Made by a program: the position numbers and the translations under genes. From Serratia quinivorans (lineage in GTDB: Bacteria; Pseudomonadota; Gammaproteobacteria; Enterobacterales; Enterobacteriaceae): DNA of 64,000 nt. The stretch covers positions 1 through 64,000 of the forward strand of contig NZ_CAMKGL010000004.1 in NCBI RefSeq assembly GCF_946227985.1, given 5' to 3'. The notes under the pieces were generated by a model that saw only the letters and a list, made by a program, of their open reading frames with translations, did not search any database and had not been told where the DNA came from. Shown piece by piece: positions 1 to 10,301 of this stretch (positions are counted from its first letter, which is position 1; each line of letters begins with the position of its first letter).

Positions 1-102
1 AAACAACTTATTGCTTGGTCACTCTTCAAGACTTGATATTTTTTCGAACCCGAAGGTTCTGGATATCGTCTTGTGGAGTGCCCACACAGATTGTCTGATA
101 AA

Positions 103-115
103 TTGTTAAAGAGCA
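103..115 (-). promoter_or_regulatory. rrn boxA antitermination site
   Basis: The minus strand reads TGCTCTTTAACAA, the conserved boxA bound by NusB/NusE in rRNA leaders. Confidence 0.85.
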
Positions 116-154
116 GTGAGTTAGCCGCCGTGGCGCGCTATCTCGAGGTGGCGT

Positions 155-182
155 ATATTACGCTTTTCACCCGAAGAGTCAA
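155..182 (-). promoter_or_regulatory. rrn P2 promoter
   Basis: Minus strand: -35 TTGACT (177-182), 16-nt spacer, -10 TAATAT (155-160). It lies about 110 bp downstream of P1, the usual spacing of enterobacterial rrn tandem promoters. Confidence 0.8.
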
Positions 183-263
183 GCGTTTATTTTGCCTTTC
201 TCTTTCCGACTGGGCGACTTGGCTCTCGTTAGAGGAGTCGTTGTTCCCGGTCAGTGGAGGCGC

Positions 264-291
264 ATTATAGGGAGTTCTCAGAAGGCCGCAA
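264..291 (-). promoter_or_regulatory. rrn P1 promoter
   Basis: Minus strand: -35 TTGCGG (286-291), 16-nt spacer, -10 TATAAT (264-269), followed by a GC-rich discriminator (GCGCC) typical of stringently controlled rRNA promoters. The upstream 295-350 stretch is A/T-rich, as expected of an UP element and Fis region. Confidence 0.85.
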
Positions 292-428
292 CCCCTAAAT
301 GCAAAAAACTTTTCAAGCGTTCAAATAACAACCAATAAAGGTCTTTTAGGATATTTATTAGCCGGAAAAGTGGTGTTTTAAGGCCGTTAGCCCGGAAAGT
401 TCTATAAGCGCAATGAAAACAGATAAAG

Positions 429-456
429 AAAAGGGAGCGGTTGCCCGCTCCCTTTT
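429..456 (-). terminator. clpB intrinsic terminator
   Basis: Hairpin with arms GGGAGCGG/CCGCTCCC flanked by A-run and T-run, just past the clpB stop. It is near-symmetrical and could work in both directions. Confidence 0.8.
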
Positions 457-479
457 ATCGCAATGACTATAGATAGCCG

Positions 480-3053
480 TTACTGTTTGGCGACGATATG
501 TTCGTCTTCTACATCCAGCGTCACCGGTTTGCCCGGAATCAACTTGCCGGAAAGGATTTGCTGCGCCAATGGGTTTTCGATCTCCTGCTGGATAGCGCGT
601 TTCAACGGACGTGCACCATACACAGGGTCGAAACCAGTTTTGCCCAGCAGCTCCAACGCCGGTTCGGTCATAGTGACTTCGTAACCACGTTCTTCCAGAC
701 GTTTGTACAGACGCGCCAGCTGAATCTTGGCAATCTCGGCAATGTGTTTCTGGCTGAGAGGGTGGAACACTACCACCTCATCTATACGGTTGATGAATTC
801 CGGACGGAAATGATGCGTGACCATTTCCATCACTGATTCCTTCATCTGCGCGTAGTTCATCTGACCGAAGTGTTCCTGGATCAGATCGGACCCCAGGTTA
901 GAAGTCATGATCACCACGGTATTACGGAAATCAACGGTACGTCCCTGACCATCGGTCAGACGCCCATCGTCCAATACCTGCAGCAGGATATTGAACACAT
1001 CCGGGTGCGCTTTCTCCACTTCATCCAGCAGGATCACTGAATAAGGTCGACGACGCACTGCCTCGGTCAGATAACCGCCCTCTTCGTACCCGACATAGCC
1101 CGGAGGCGCACCCACCAGCCGCGATACCGAATGTTTTTCCATAAACTCGGACATATCTATACGCACCATGGCATCGTCACTGTCGAACAGGAACGAGGCC
1201 AGCGCCTTACAGAGTTCGGTTTTACCCACCCCGGTCGGACCAAGGAACAGGAACGAACCGATTGGACGGTTTGGATCTGAAAGCCCAGCTCGACTACGGC
1301 GAATTGCGTTAGAGACCGCGCTCACGGCTTCATCCTGGCCAATAACTCGAGAATGCAGTTCCTGCTCCAGACGCAACAGCTTGTCACGCTCGCCTTCTAG
1401 CATTCTGGCAACAGGAATACCGGTAGCCCGCGCCAACACTTCAGCAATTTCTGCGTCGGTCACCCGGTTACGCAACAGCTTCATCGTTTTGCCTTCAGCC
1501 AGCGTGGCGGCAGCAAGCTGTTTTTCCAACTCTGGGATCTTGCCGTACTGCAGTTCTGACATCCGCCCCAAATCGCCGACGCGACGCGCCTGCTCCAGAG
1601 TTATCTTGGCCTGCTCAAGTTCCGCTTTAATATTCTGCGTACCGGAGAGTGAGGCTTTTTCCGCTTTCCACTCTTCTTCCAGCTCTGAATATTCACGCTC
1701 TTTCTGCTCCAGCTCACCGCTAAGCATTTCCAGACGTTTCTTGCTGGCGTCGTCCGACTCTTTGCTCAGCGCCTGTTGCTCCAGCTTAAGCTGAATAATG
1801 CGGCGCTCCAGACGATCGAGCGATTCCGGCTTGGAGTCCATCTGCATGCGGATGCTGGACGCCGCCTCATCGATCAGGTCAATCGCCTTATCCGGCAATT
1901 GACGATCGGAGATATAGCGATGTGACAAGGTCGCCGCAGCAACAATTGCCGGATCTGTGATCTGCACATGGTGATGCAGTTCATAACGTTCTTTCAGACC
2001 TCGCAGGATAGCGATGGTGTCTTCAACGCTGGGTTCCGCCACATAGACTTTCTGGAAACGACGTTCGAGCGCCGCGTCCTTCTCTATATACTGGCGATAT
2101 TCGTCCAGCGTGGTGGCACCGACGCAGTGCAATTCCCCACGCGCCAGCGCCGGTTTCAACATATTGCCGGCATCCATCGCGCCATCGGCTTTACCCGCGC
2201 CGACCATAGTATGCAATTCATCAATAAACAGAATGACGCTGCCTTCCTGTTTGGACAGATCACTCAGCACCGCTTTCAGACGCTCTTCAAACTCACCGCG
2301 GTACTTAGCCCCGGCGATCAGCGCCCCCATATCGAGGGACAGCACACGTTTATGCTTTAGGCCTTCCGGGACTTCACCATTAATGATGCGTTGCGCCAAA
2401 CCTTCGACGATGGCGGTTTTACCCACGCCAGGTTCGCCGATCAACACCGGGTTGTTTTTGGTACGACGTTGAAGCACCTGAATGGTGCGACGGATCTCTT
2501 CGTCACGGCCGATAACCGGGTCAAGTTTGCCCTGCTCGGCACGTTCGGTCAGATCAATAGTGTATTTCTTCAATGCCTGACGTTGGTCTTCAGCACCCTG
2601 ATCTTCCACGCTGTCTCCACCTCGCATTTGCTCAATAGCCTTGCTGATTTTATCGGTTGTCGCACCGGCCGCTTTCAACAGATCGGTCAATGTTCCACGA
2701 TCCTCAAGCACCGCCAGTACAAAGAGTTCGGAAGAAATGAATTTGTCCGCCCGCTTTTGCGCCAGCTTGTCGCACAGGTTAAGGACACGCACCAGTTCAT
2801 GGGACGGTTGAACGTCACCACCGGTACCTTCGACTTGAGGCTGACGAGACAGTGCCTGTTCGATTTCAGTGCGCACGCGCCCTGCATCGATACCGGCAGA
2901 AGTTAAGAGTGGACGAACCGTGCCCCCGTCCTGATTGAGCAGAGCGCTCATCAGATGTAACGGTTCAATAAACTGGTTGTCGCGCCCAAGGGCTAAAGAT
3001 TGGGCATCGGCGAGGGCAAGCTGGAATTTGTTAGTAAGACGATCCAGACGCAT
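480..3053 (-). CDS. clpB: ATP-dependent protein disaggregase ClpB
   Basis: Hexameric AAA+ cytoplasmic chaperone that pulls polypeptides out of aggregates together with DnaK/DnaJ/GrpE. The 857 residues match the family length. Domains in order: Clp N-domain repeats (about 1-145), AAA+ module 1 with Walker A GEPGVGKT (near 206) and Walker B ILFIDELH, a long Glu/Lys-rich middle coiled coil (about 410-520), and AAA+ module 2 with Walker A GPTGVGKT (near 605), then the C-terminal D2-small domain. The start is fixed by [11 protein letters not shown], conserved in enterobacteria. A sigma-32 promoter precedes it at 3092-3120, and yfiH/rluD lie upstream on the same strand. Nothing unusual. Confidence 0.98.
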   Translation of the reverse strand: MRLDRLTNKFQLALADAQSLALGRDNQFIEPLHLMSALLNQDGGTVRPLLTSAGIDAGRVRTEIEQALSRQPQVEGTGGDVQPSHELVRVLNLCDKLAQKRADKFISSELFVLAVLEDRGTLTDLLKAAGATTDKISKAIEQMRGGDSVEDQGAEDQRQALKKYTIDLTERAEQGKLDPVIGRDEEIRRTIQVLQRRTKNNPVLIGEPGVGKTAIVEGLAQRIINGEVPEGLKHKRVLSLDMGALIAGAKYRGEFEERLKAVLSDLSKQEGSVILFIDELHTMVGAGKADGAMDAGNMLKPALARGELHCVGATTLDEYRQYIEKDAALERRFQKVYVAEPSVEDTIAILRGLKERYELHHHVQITDPAIVAAATLSHRYISDRQLPDKAIDLIDEAASSIRMQMDSKPESLDRLERRIIQLKLEQQALSKESDDASKKRLEMLSGELEQKEREYSELEEEWKAEKASLSGTQNIKAELEQAKITLEQARRVGDLGRMSELQYGKIPELEKQLAAATLAEGKTMKLLRNRVTDAEIAEVLARATGIPVARMLEGERDKLLRLEQELHSRVIGQDEAVSAVSNAIRRSRAGLSDPNRPIGSFLFLGPTGVGKTELCKALASFLFDSDDAMVRIDMSEFMEKHSVSRLVGAPPGYVGYEEGGYLTEAVRRRPYSVILLDEVEKAHPDVFNILLQVLDDGRLTDGQGRTVDFRNTVVIMTSNLGSDLIQEHFGQMNYAQMKESVMEMVTHHFRPEFINRIDEVVVFHPLSQKHIAEIAKIQLARLYKRLEERGYEVTMTEPALELLGKTGFDPVYGARPLKRAIQQEIENPLAQQILSGKLIPGKPVTLDVEDEHIVAKQ

Positions 3054-3091
3054 AACACCTCCAAGATGGGTCGAAATTGCTACTGGAGATT

Positions 3092-3120
3092 AAATGAGGT
3101 CATCCCTCAAAAATTCAAGG
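3092..3120 (-). promoter_or_regulatory. Sigma-32 heat-shock promoter of clpB
   Basis: Minus strand: -35 CCTTGAA (3114-3120), 14-nt spacer, -10 CCTCATTT (3092-3099). This is close to the sigma-32 consensus and to the known E. coli clpB promoter, about 40 bp before the start codon. Confidence 0.85.
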
Positions 3121-3183
3121 TTATTTCGACTGTATATTTTCGGTACTACATCATGCGTCTTTGGACCGTCCTAATTCAATAGG

Positions 3184-3915
3184 TTATATCAGCCAGATTA
3201 AACTTGCCAGACGTCCGGTTATTCCATCGCGACGATAGGAGAAAAAATGACTGATTTCGCTCACCGTACAACGATCGCCACCGTAGATGGCGTGGATGCC
3301 TGCGCGTTGCAGGCGCTGACGGGCTAATAAATAGATATCGGCCAGAAATTTATCACCCAGGGGGGTAAAAGCTGCCGCCGCTGCGTCATCCACAGCAATA
3401 AATGCCGCACGGACCTCAGGGCCTACCTCAAACTGCTGCGGGCCAATCGCCGGGCCGAGCCAGGCGCTGATGCGCCCCGGTTCAGCTGCAAAAGCAGCCA
3501 GAGTTTGTTCCAGCACGCCATTGCACAACCCACGCCAACCGGCATGGGCTGCAGCAACTTCATCACCGGCCTGCGAACAAAACAGCACCGGCAAGCAATC
3601 CGCCGTCATCACGGCACACACTTGCCCCGGGACATTACTGTAAACGGCATCCGCTTGCAGGTCGGCTGGCGTTTGCCCATCCAGCCGCACTACACGGGTA
3701 CCATGGATTTGCTCCAGCCAGACTGGCATCTGCGGCAGGCCGGCATTCTCTACCAGCCGTTGGCGGTTATCCGCCACTGCTCGCGCATCATCACCCACGT
3801 GGGTTCCGAGGTTGAGCGAGTCATACGGCGGTAAACTAATGCCGCCGTGACGGGTGGTGCTGCAGGCTTTTACCCCAGCAGGCAACGGCCAATCGGGCAG
3901 GATAAGAGAATCCAT
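3184..3915 (-). CDS. pgeF: Purine nucleoside phosphorylase / peptidoglycan-editing factor YfiH (PgeF)
   Basis: 243-residue member of the YfiH/LACC1 family (formerly polyphenol oxidase, DUF152). In E. coli the protein corrects misincorporated amino acids in peptidoglycan precursors; bacterial relatives also cleave purine nucleosides. The expected zinc ligands are visible: H71 (QIHGTRV), C107 (TADCLPV) and H124 (AAHAGWRG). The start ATG overlaps the last base of the rluD stop, so the two are translationally coupled in one minus-strand unit. The gene ends 130 bp before clpB, which has its own heat-shock promoter. Identity is firm; the physiological substrate is from family knowledge. Confidence 0.93.
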   Translation of the reverse strand: MDSLILPDWPLPAGVKACSTTRHGGISLPPYDSLNLGTHVGDDARAVADNRQRLVENAGLPQMPVWLEQIHGTRVVRLDGQTPADLQADAVYSNVPGQVCAVMTADCLPVLFCSQAGDEVAAAHAGWRGLCNGVLEQTLAAFAAEPGRISAWLGPAIGPQQFEVGPEVRAAFIAVDDAAAAAFTPLGDKFLADIYLLARQRLQRAGIHAIYGGDRCTVSEISHFFSYRRDGITGRLASLIWLI

Positions 3916-4892
3916 TACCAGTTCATCTGATCTTTAAATTCTTCGGTATCGGCTTTCAGCGCGTTAATCAAATCGACCATATCCTGAGGCAGCGGCGCGT
4001 GCCACTCCATCTGGATACCGCTGATTGGATGATATAAACGCAGCATGGTCGCGTGCAGTGCCTGACGATCGAAACCGCGCAGCGTGGCAATAAATGCATC
4101 CGACGCACCTTTTGGTGGACGCGGACGGCCACCGTACAGCTGATCGCCCACCAACGGATGGTTGATATGTGACATATGCACGCGAATCTGGTGAGTACGG
4201 CCTGTTTCCAGACGCAGGCGCAGGCGAGTGTGCGCACGGAAGTGCTCCATAATACGGTAATGCGTCACCGCGGGTTTACCCATCGGGTGCACTGCCATAT
4301 GAGTGCGCTTGGTTGAATGGCGCGAAATCGGCTCTTCGACGGTACCGCCGGCGGTCATGGTGCCAATGGCAACCGCTTCATATTCACGGGTAATATCACG
4401 CGCCTGCAGCGCTTCTACCAGTCGGGTTTGCGCCGGGACGGTCTTGGCCACGACCATCAAACCGGTAGTGTCCTTGTCCAAACGGTGCACGATGCCGGCA
4501 CGCGGCACATCGGCAATTTCAGGATAGTAGTGCAGCAACGCATTAAGCACCGTGCCATCCGGGTTACCGGCGCCAGGGTGCACGACCAGGTCGCGTGGTT
4601 TGTTGATGACCAGAATGTCACTGTCTTCATAGACGATATTCAGCGCGATGTCCTGCGGTTCCCAACGGGCGTCTTCTTCTATCTGTGCATCAATGGCGAC
4701 CGTCTCTCCCCCCAGTACCTTCTCTTTCGGTTTGTTTATCGTTTTGCCATTAACCTGTACCCGATCGTCCAGGATCCAATCTTTTATGCGAGATCGTGAA
4801 TAATCAGGGAACAATTCGGCCAAAGCCTGATCTAAACGTTGTCCGAGTTGAGATTCGGCCACCGTTGCGGTGAGTTGTACTTGTTGTGCCAT
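3915..4892 (-). CDS. rluD: 23S rRNA pseudouridine(1911/1915/1917) synthase RluD
   Basis: Makes three pseudouridines in helix 69 of 23S rRNA. The 325-residue length equals E. coli RluD. An N-terminal S4 RNA-binding domain (about 18-80) is followed by the RluA-type catalytic domain with the signature HRLDKDTTGL, giving catalytic Asp139. It overlaps yfiH by one base and is divergent from bamD (131 bp apart), an arrangement conserved in Enterobacterales. Confidence 0.97.
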   Translation of the reverse strand: MAQQVQLTATVAESQLGQRLDQALAELFPDYSRSRIKDWILDDRVQVNGKTINKPKEKVLGGETVAIDAQIEEDARWEPQDIALNIVYEDSDILVINKPRDLVVHPGAGNPDGTVLNALLHYYPEIADVPRAGIVHRLDKDTTGLMVVAKTVPAQTRLVEALQARDITREYEAVAIGTMTAGGTVEEPISRHSTKRTHMAVHPMGKPAVTHYRIMEHFRAHTRLRLRLETGRTHQIRVHMSHINHPLVGDQLYGGRPRPPKGASDAFIATLRGFDRQALHATMLRLYHPISGIQMEWHAPLPQDMVDLINALKADTEEFKDQMNW

Positions 4893-5023
4893 ATGCAGCT
4901 TCTTCGTTAACGTTGGGTTTTCACGGCGATGCCGTTTAATATAATGTGCTATTGTAACTGGTCTTTGTCGGGAGCTTAACGGACAGTCTCCCGGAATAAC
5001 ACCCTGAGGATAATCAAAACGTC

Positions 5024-5755
5024 ATGACGCGTATGAAATATCTGGTGGCGGCAGCCACGTTGAGCCTGGCGCTGGCAGGTTGCTCCACATCCAAGGATGC
5101 GGTTCCCGACAACCCACCTTCGGAAATCTATGCTACTGCCCAGCAAAAACTGCAGGACGGTAACTTTAAGGGCGCGATTACGCAACTCGAAGCGTTAGAT
5201 AACCGCTATCCTTTCGGGCCGTACTCTCAGCAGGTTCAGTTGGACCTGATTTATGCCTACTACAAATCTGCCGATTTACCACTGGCTCAGGCGTCTATCG
5301 ATCGTTTCATGCGTCTGAACCCTACGCACCCGAACATCGACTACGTGATGTACATGCGTGGTCTGACCGATATGGCGTTGGATGACAGTGCATTGCAAGG
5401 CTTCTTCGGGGTCGATCGTTCAGACCGCGATCCACAGCATGCTCGCGCTGCGTTTCGCGATTTCAGCCAGCTGATTCAGCAGTACCCGAACAGCCAGTAT
5501 GTGACCGATGCCAACAAGCGTCTGGTGTATCTGAAAGACCGCCTGGCCAAGTATGAGCTTTCGGTGGTGGAATACTACACTAAACGCGGTGCCTACGTCG
5601 CGGTCGTTAATCGCGCCGAACAGATGCTACGTGAATATCCGGATACCAAAGCGACGCGCGACGCGCTGCCGCTGATGGAAAATGCGTATAAACAGTTGCA
5701 ACTGAACGGTCAGGCCGACAAAGTGGCCAAAGTGATTGCCGCCAACCCGGCATAA
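5024..5755 (+). CDS. bamD: Outer-membrane assembly lipoprotein BamD
   Basis: Essential lipoprotein of the BAM complex, which inserts beta-barrel proteins into the outer membrane. It has a lipoprotein signal with lipobox LAGC and lipidated Cys20, then five TPR-like helical repeats across about 30-240. Length 243 is near the E. coli 245. Start ATG at 5024 puts the signal peptide n-region (MTRMKY) in place. It is a single gene, divergent from rluD and closed by a strong terminator at 5780-5805. Confidence 0.97.
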   Translation: MTRMKYLVAAATLSLALAGCSTSKDAVPDNPPSEIYATAQQKLQDGNFKGAITQLEALDNRYPFGPYSQQVQLDLIYAYYKSADLPLAQASIDRFMRLNPTHPNIDYVMYMRGLTDMALDDSALQGFFGVDRSDRDPQHARAAFRDFSQLIQQYPNSQYVTDANKRLVYLKDRLAKYELSVVEYYTKRGAYVAVVNRAEQMLREYPDTKATRDALPLMENAYKQLQLNGQADKVAKVIAANPA

Positions 5756-5779
5756 CCGAATTGGCAACGGTAGAAAAAC

Positions 5780-5806
5780 AAAACGGCAGCTTCGGCTGCC
5801 GTTTTC
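5780..5806 (+). terminator. bamD terminator
   Basis: Hairpin AAAACGGCAGC-TTCG-GCTGCCGTTTT with a UUCG tetraloop, 25 bp past the bamD stop. Confidence 0.9.
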
Positions 5807-6067
5807 ATTTGCTGCGAACTTAGCCAGAGCTGGATAAATACACAAGCAAAAACACGATGTTAGCAAGACTGCCCCACCGCTTATCCATTCAATAATGCGC
5901 GTTCCGCTCTCAAGACTCAAGCGTTAGATAGCCAATTCAAATGCTGAATCACAGATTGAACTAACTTTGCAAAAAGTGACAAAAATACGTGATTTTCATC
6001 ACGCATTTAAGCAAAAAGCGGGGTATGCTGGATCCATCCAAGACGGAAAGACAGAGAGGTAAGTTAT

Positions 6068-6409
6068 ATGACATTGAACATTACCAGCAAACAAATGGAC
6101 ATCACTCCCGCAATCCGCAGTCACGTCGAAGACCGTCTCACCAAACTGGAAAAATGGCAGGCCCAACTGATTAACCCACATATCGTCTTATCCAAAGAAC
6201 CGAAAGGGTTTGTTGCCGACGCCACCATTACTACCCCTAACGGCCCGCTGGTCGCCAGCGCAAAACATGAAGACATGTACACCGCCGTTAACGATCTGAT
6301 CGCCAAGCTGGAGCGTCAGTTGAATAAGGTGCAGCACAAAGGCGAAGCACGCCGTGCCGCGACCAGCGTGAAAGACATCATTCCGGAAGTCGAACCGGAA
6401 CAGGAATAA
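6068..6409 (+). CDS. raiA: Ribosome-associated inhibitor RaiA (YfiA/pY)
   Basis: Short-type hibernation factor (113 residues) that binds the decoding centre of the 30S subunit in cold or stationary phase and stabilises inactive 70S ribosomes. One S30AE/YfiA domain covers about 1-95; the acidic tail (EVEPEQE) is short. An AGAGAGG ribosome binding site lies just before the start. Monocistronic, between bamD and the phe operon, with its own terminator at 6433-6456. Confidence 0.96.
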   Translation: MTLNITSKQMDITPAIRSHVEDRLTKLEKWQAQLINPHIVLSKEPKGFVADATITTPNGPLVASAKHEDMYTAVNDLIAKLERQLNKVQHKGEARRAATSVKDIIPEVEPEQE

Positions 6410-6432
6410 CCGTTTAGCGGCTGTTTCACATC

Positions 6433-6456
6433 AAACGCGCCTGAGGGCGCGTTTTT
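6433..6456 (+). terminator. raiA terminator
   Basis: Hairpin AACGCGCC-TGA-GGGCGCGTT followed by six T. Confidence 0.85.
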
Positions 6457-6532
6457 TGTCTGGTTTTTTTATTGACGAGATAAAGGCCTGCGGTTACTTT
6501 AAAAACTGTCTCACGCATACTCTGGATAACCC

Positions 6533-6580
6533 ATGCTCCCTAAACCGTTTTTCTTCGCATTCTTTTTTACCTTCCCCTGA
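6533..6580 (+). CDS. pheL: pheA operon leader peptide PheL
   Basis: A 15-codon ORF (16 with stop) that reads MLPKPFFFAFFFTFP: seven of fifteen residues are Phe, as in E. coli PheL. Ribosome stalling at these codons when Phe-tRNA is scarce prevents formation of the downstream attenuator hairpin (6629-6650) and lets RNA polymerase enter pheA. The N-terminus (MLPKP) differs from E. coli MKHIP, but the Phe run and the TFP end are the same. Too short for automatic calling. Confidence 0.93.
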   Translation: MLPKPFFFAFFFTFP

Positions 6581-6626
6581 TTGGGAGGCGTTTCGTCGTG
6601 TGATAAAGAATGCGAAGACGAACAGC

Positions 6627-6657
6627 AAAGCCTCCTGAAACCAGGGGGCTTTTTTTA
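6627..6657 (+). terminator. pheA attenuator
   Basis: Arms AGCCTCCTG (6629-6637) and CAGGGGGCT (6642-6650) with an AAAC loop and a seven-T run; it stands 47 bp past the pheL stop and 42 bp before pheA. The upstream leader (6581-6628) contains sequence able to form the competing antiterminator. Confidence 0.88.
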
Positions 6658-6698
6658 TGGCTATTTACGACGTATAAAAAATAAGGCAGAAGCTGATT

Positions 6699-7856
6699 AT
6701 GACTGACAACCCGTTACTCGTGCTGCGCGAACGCATCAGCGCACTGGATCTAAAACTGCTGTCCCTGCTGGCAGAACGCCGTGAGCTGGCGGTAGAAGTA
6801 GGGAAAACCAAGCTTCACTCTCATCGTCCAATCCGGGATAAAGAACGTGAGCGCGACCTGCTGGACGCCCTGATCGCCGCCGCCAAGCCCTACGATCTGG
6901 ACGGGTTCTACGTCACCCGCCTGTTCCAACTGATTATCGAAGACTCGGTATTGACCCAGCAGTCGTTACTGCAAAACCAACTCAATCAAGTCAGTCAGCA
7001 TTCAGCCCGCATCGCTTTCCTCGGCCCGAAAGGCTCTTATTCTCACCTGGCCGCACGCCAATACGCAGCTCGCCATTTCGACCAGTTGATCGAGTGTGGT
7101 TGCCAGAAATTCCAGGACATATTTACCCAGGTCGAAACCGGTCAGGCGGATTACGCCATTCTGCCGATCGAAAATACCAGCTCAGGTTCGATTAACGACG
7201 TCTACGATCTGCTGCAGCACACCAGCCTGTCGATCGTCGGCGAGCTGACTAACCCTATCGATCACTGCGTCCTGGTAGCCAGCGACACCGATCTTGCCCA
7301 GATCGAAGTTGTGTATAGCCACCCGCAGCCATTCCAACAGTGCAGCCAGTTCATTAATCGCTATCCGCACTGGAAAATCGAATATTGTGAAAGCACTGCC
7401 GCAGCGATGGAAAAAGTCGCCAAATTGAACTCGCCAAAAGCCGCAGCGCTAGGCAGCGAAGCTGGCGGCGCGTTGTATGGCCTGCAGGTGCTGGAGCACA
7501 ATCTGGCCAATCAACAGCAGAACATCACCCGTTTCATCGTGCTGGCGCGTAAGGCTATCGACGTTTCCGAGCAGGTGCCGGCTAAAACCACGCTAATCAT
7601 GGCCACTGGGCAGCAATCCGGTGCACTGGTTGAAGCCCTGCTGGTGCTACGCGAAAACGGCATCATCATGACCAAACTGGAATCTCGCCCGATTAACGGC
7701 AATCCGTGGGAAGAAATGTTTTATATCGATGTGCAGGCTAACCTGCGTTCTGAATCAATGCAGAAAGCATTGAGGGATCTGACCCCCATCACCCGCTCAC
7801 TGAAGGTGTTGGGCTGCTATCCCAGCGACAACGTGGTGCCGGTCAATCCATCCTGA
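6699..7856 (+). CDS. pheA: Bifunctional chorismate mutase / prephenate dehydratase PheA
   Basis: Converts chorismate to prephenate and then to phenylpyruvate, committing flux to phenylalanine. It has 385 residues (E. coli 386): AroQ-type chorismate mutase (about 1-95), prephenate dehydratase (about 105-285, with the TRF motif in NITRFIVL) and a C-terminal ACT domain (about 298-376) carrying the ESRP motif used for phenylalanine feedback inhibition. Expression is controlled by the pheL attenuator upstream. It converges on tyrA. Confidence 0.97.
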   Translation: MTDNPLLVLRERISALDLKLLSLLAERRELAVEVGKTKLHSHRPIRDKERERDLLDALIAAAKPYDLDGFYVTRLFQLIIEDSVLTQQSLLQNQLNQVSQHSARIAFLGPKGSYSHLAARQYAARHFDQLIECGCQKFQDIFTQVETGQADYAILPIENTSSGSINDVYDLLQHTSLSIVGELTNPIDHCVLVASDTDLAQIEVVYSHPQPFQQCSQFINRYPHWKIEYCESTAAAMEKVAKLNSPKAAALGSEAGGALYGLQVLEHNLANQQQNITRFIVLARKAIDVSEQVPAKTTLIMATGQQSGALVEALLVLRENGIIMTKLESRPINGNPWEEMFYIDVQANLRSESMQKALRDLTPITRSLKVLGCYPSDNVVPVNPS

Positions 7857-7862
7857 TGATGT

Positions 7863-7890
7863 AAAAAAGGGTTCGGCATTGCCGAACCCG
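7863..7890 (-). terminator. aroF-tyrA terminator
   Basis: Minus strand: GGGTTCGGC-AAT-GCCGAACCC (7869-7889) followed by six T (7863-7868), placed just after the tyrA stop and between the convergent pheA and tyrA. Confidence 0.9.
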
Positions 7891-7896
7891 GATACT

Positions 7897-9018
7897 CTAT
7901 TGTCGGCTGTCATTCGCCTGACGTAGCAACGAACGGCTTTCCACCAGGAAACGCTGCGCATAGTCACCAAACCAATGCTCGACCTTCTGGAAGCTGTGAA
8001 TAAACGCCTGTTTATTACCCTGTTCCAGCAGTTTGATCGCCTCGCCGAAGCGCTGATAGTAACGTTTGATTAGCGCAATATTCTCTTCCGACGACATGAT
8101 GATATCTGCGTACAACTGCGGATCCTGCGCAAACAGCCGTCCGACCATCGCCAACTCCAACCGGTAGATCGGTGAAGAGAGTGCCAGCAATTGTTCCAGT
8201 TGAACGTTTTCTTCCGCCAAATGCAGACCATAGGCAAAGGTGGCAAAATGGCGCAGCGCCTGGATGAAAGCCATGTTCTGATCGTGCTCAACCGCGCTGA
8301 TACGATGCAAACGCGCGCCCCATACCTGCAGCTGCTCCAGCAACCATTGATAGGCTTGCGGCTCACGGCCATCGCAATAGACCACCACCTGCTTGGCCAC
8401 GCTGCCTACGTCCGGGCCAAACATCGGATGCAGCCCCACCACCGGGCCCGAGTGCGCTGCCAACATGGCATTTAGCGGACGATTTTTTACCGATGCCAGA
8501 TCGACCAGGATACAGTCCGCCGGCAGCGGGGGTAATCTTTCAATGACCTGCTCAGTCACGTGAATCGGCACGCTGACAATCACCATTCCGGCGTCTGCCA
8601 GCAATGTATCGGCCTGCGGCCAATCTTGCTGATCCAATACCTTGACCTGGTAGCCGGACAGCGTCAGCAGGCGATTAAACAACCGTCCCATTTGGCCGTT
8701 ACCGCCGATGATGACAATCGGACGCAGCTGTGGGTTCAAGGTTTTAAAGCCTTTGTCGTTCTCGCTGACATAAGACTCGCGCATTACCCGGCGTAGCACG
8801 TCCTCGATCAGATCAGGGGGGACACCAAGATTGACGGCTTCCTGACGCCGTGAGGCCAGCATCGCCGCCTCACGTTCAGGAACATACACCGGTAACCCGT
8901 GGTGGCTCTTGACCTCACCCACTTCTGCCACCAGCTGCAGGCGTTTTGCCAGCAGCTCCAGCAGCGCCTTATCCACTTCGTCGATTTGATCGCGCAACGC
9001 GGTCAGTTCAGCCACCAT
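7897..9018 (-). CDS. tyrA: Bifunctional chorismate mutase / prephenate dehydrogenase TyrA
   Basis: Makes prephenate and oxidises it with NAD+ to 4-hydroxyphenylpyruvate for tyrosine synthesis. 373 residues as in E. coli: AroQ chorismate mutase (about 1-90), then a dehydrogenase with a Rossmann dinucleotide motif GGNGQMG (from 105) and a helical C-terminal dimer domain. It begins 6 bp after aroF on the same strand, forming the aroF-tyrA operon under TyrR control. Confidence 0.97.
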   Translation of the reverse strand: MVAELTALRDQIDEVDKALLELLAKRLQLVAEVGEVKSHHGLPVYVPEREAAMLASRRQEAVNLGVPPDLIEDVLRRVMRESYVSENDKGFKTLNPQLRPIVIIGGNGQMGRLFNRLLTLSGYQVKVLDQQDWPQADTLLADAGMVIVSVPIHVTEQVIERLPPLPADCILVDLASVKNRPLNAMLAAHSGPVVGLHPMFGPDVGSVAKQVVVYCDGREPQAYQWLLEQLQVWGARLHRISAVEHDQNMAFIQALRHFATFAYGLHLAEENVQLEQLLALSSPIYRLELAMVGRLFAQDPQLYADIIMSSEENIALIKRYYQRFGEAIKLLEQGNKQAFIHSFQKVEHWFGDYAQRFLVESRSLLRQANDSRQ

Positions 9019-9024
9019 AACTTA

Positions 9025-10098
9025 CTACTCTCCAGTACGTGCCGTCAGCGCAGTGCCGAGTTCCTGGTGCATATGACGCAGCAGCGTCTCTGTACTTTCC
9101 CAGTTAATGCAGGCGTCGGTAACAGAAACCCCGTAGCGCATATCTGCACGCGGTTGCTCAGAGGACTGGCTACCTTCGTGCAGGTGGCTTTCCAGCATGA
9201 TGCCGGTGATCGAACGGTTACCCGCTTTAATCTGCTCTACCACGGACTCGGCAACCGTCGGCTGACGGCGATAGTCTTTATTCGAGTTGCCATGGCTGCA
9301 ATCTATCATCAAGGACGGGTGGAGTCCCGCCTCCTGCATCTGTTTTTCACAGGCCGCAACGTCTTCGGCACTGTAGTTCGGCGTTTTGCCACCACGAAGG
9401 ATCACATGCCCATCCGGGTTACCTTGCGTTTGCAACAGGCACACTTGCCCTGCCTGGTTGATGCCGACAAAACGGTGTGGCATCGCCGCTGCACGCATCG
9501 CGTTGATCGCCGTGCCCAGGCTGCCGTCGGTACCATTTTTGAAGCCCACCGGCATCGACAAGCCTGAAGCCATCTCACGGTGAGTCTGCGATTCTGTGGT
9601 TCGCGCACCAATCGCAGACCAGCTGAACAAGTCGCCCAGGTATTGCGGGCTGTTCGGATCCAACGCTTCTGTCGCCAACGGCAGGCCCATACCCACCAGA
9701 TCCAGCAACAGACGACGCGCGATATGCAAACCGGCTTCAACATCAAACGAACCATCCATGTACGGATCGTTAATCAGGCCTTTCCAGCCGACGGTGGTTC
9801 GTGGTTTTTCAAAATAGACACGCATAACGATATAAAGCTGATCGCTCAATTCAGCCGACAGGGTTTTCAAATGACGGGCGTAATCCAGTGCAGCATCCGG
9901 GTCGTGGATAGAACAGGGCCCACACACCACCAGCAGGCGATGATCGCGCCCCTGCAAAATATCAGCGATGGTTTTGCGCGCGGTAGCGATTTCATTTTCA
10001 TCGCTGGCGCTGAGCGGGAACTGGTTCTTCAGTTCTTCCGGTGTGATCAGAATTTGTTCTGCACTGATATGAACGTTATTGAGCGCGTCTTTTTGCAT
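9025..10098 (-). CDS. aroF: DAHP synthase, tyrosine-sensitive AroF
   Basis: First enzyme of the shikimate pathway: condenses phosphoenolpyruvate and erythrose 4-phosphate to DAHP. 357 residues with class I DAHP synthase motifs (KPRTTVGWKG, GARTTESQ, DCSHGNSNK). The N-terminus MQKDALNNVHIS is that of the AroF (Tyr-inhibited) isozyme rather than AroG or AroH, and the operon with tyrA supports this. Three TyrR-box-like sequences lie upstream (10179-10301). Confidence 0.96.
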   Translation of the reverse strand: MQKDALNNVHISAEQILITPEELKNQFPLSASDENEIATARKTIADILQGRDHRLLVVCGPCSIHDPDAALDYARHLKTLSAELSDQLYIVMRVYFEKPRTTVGWKGLINDPYMDGSFDVEAGLHIARRLLLDLVGMGLPLATEALDPNSPQYLGDLFSWSAIGARTTESQTHREMASGLSMPVGFKNGTDGSLGTAINAMRAAAMPHRFVGINQAGQVCLLQTQGNPDGHVILRGGKTPNYSAEDVAACEKQMQEAGLHPSLMIDCSHGNSNKDYRRQPTVAESVVEQIKAGNRSITGIMLESHLHEGSQSSEQPRADMRYGVSVTDACINWESTETLLRHMHQELGTALTARTGE

Positions 10099-10178
10099 GA
10101 TGCTATTCCTGTCGTTTGCCGTTATGCGTAAGCGTTAATACAACCTTGAGCGTTTCAGGTCCTTACCATACCATGCAA

Positions 10179-10301
10179 TGTAAAGTTTTCAATCCGACAT
10201 CTGTAAATAAAAAATTACCACTGACAAACCATCTTGAAATGCCGTACTGAAATAGGCAACAAAAACAAATCAACATCATGATTTGTAAATAAAAAACATC
10301 A
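10179..10301 (-). promoter_or_regulatory. Three candidate TyrR boxes upstream of aroF
   Basis: Three sequences resemble the TyrR box TGTAAA-N6-TTTACA: 10179-10196, 10202-10219 (the best, with a TTTACA half-site and a near match on the other side) and 10284-10301. The three-site layout parallels the E. coli aroF regulatory region, where TyrR represses with tyrosine. Half-sites of the first and third are imperfect. Confidence 0.65.

Larger units (their letters stand above)
1..257 (-). other. rRNA operon 5' leader (16S gene lies beyond position 1)
   Basis: Read on the minus strand, this is the leader of an enterobacterial rrn operon. It runs from the P1 start (about 257) through P2 and the antitermination boxA toward a 16S gene just outside the left edge. 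It matches known enterobacterial rrn leaders, including the conserved stretch around the boxA and the following TCTGTGTGGGCACTC. The clpB-to-rrn neighbourhood is the same as at E. coli rrnG. An ORF call at 73-270 on the plus strand is spurious. Confidence 0.9.

Noticed and set aside
73..270. 65-codon plus-strand ORF at the left edge
   Set aside because: It is the complement of an rRNA operon leader with recognisable P2 promoter and boxA.
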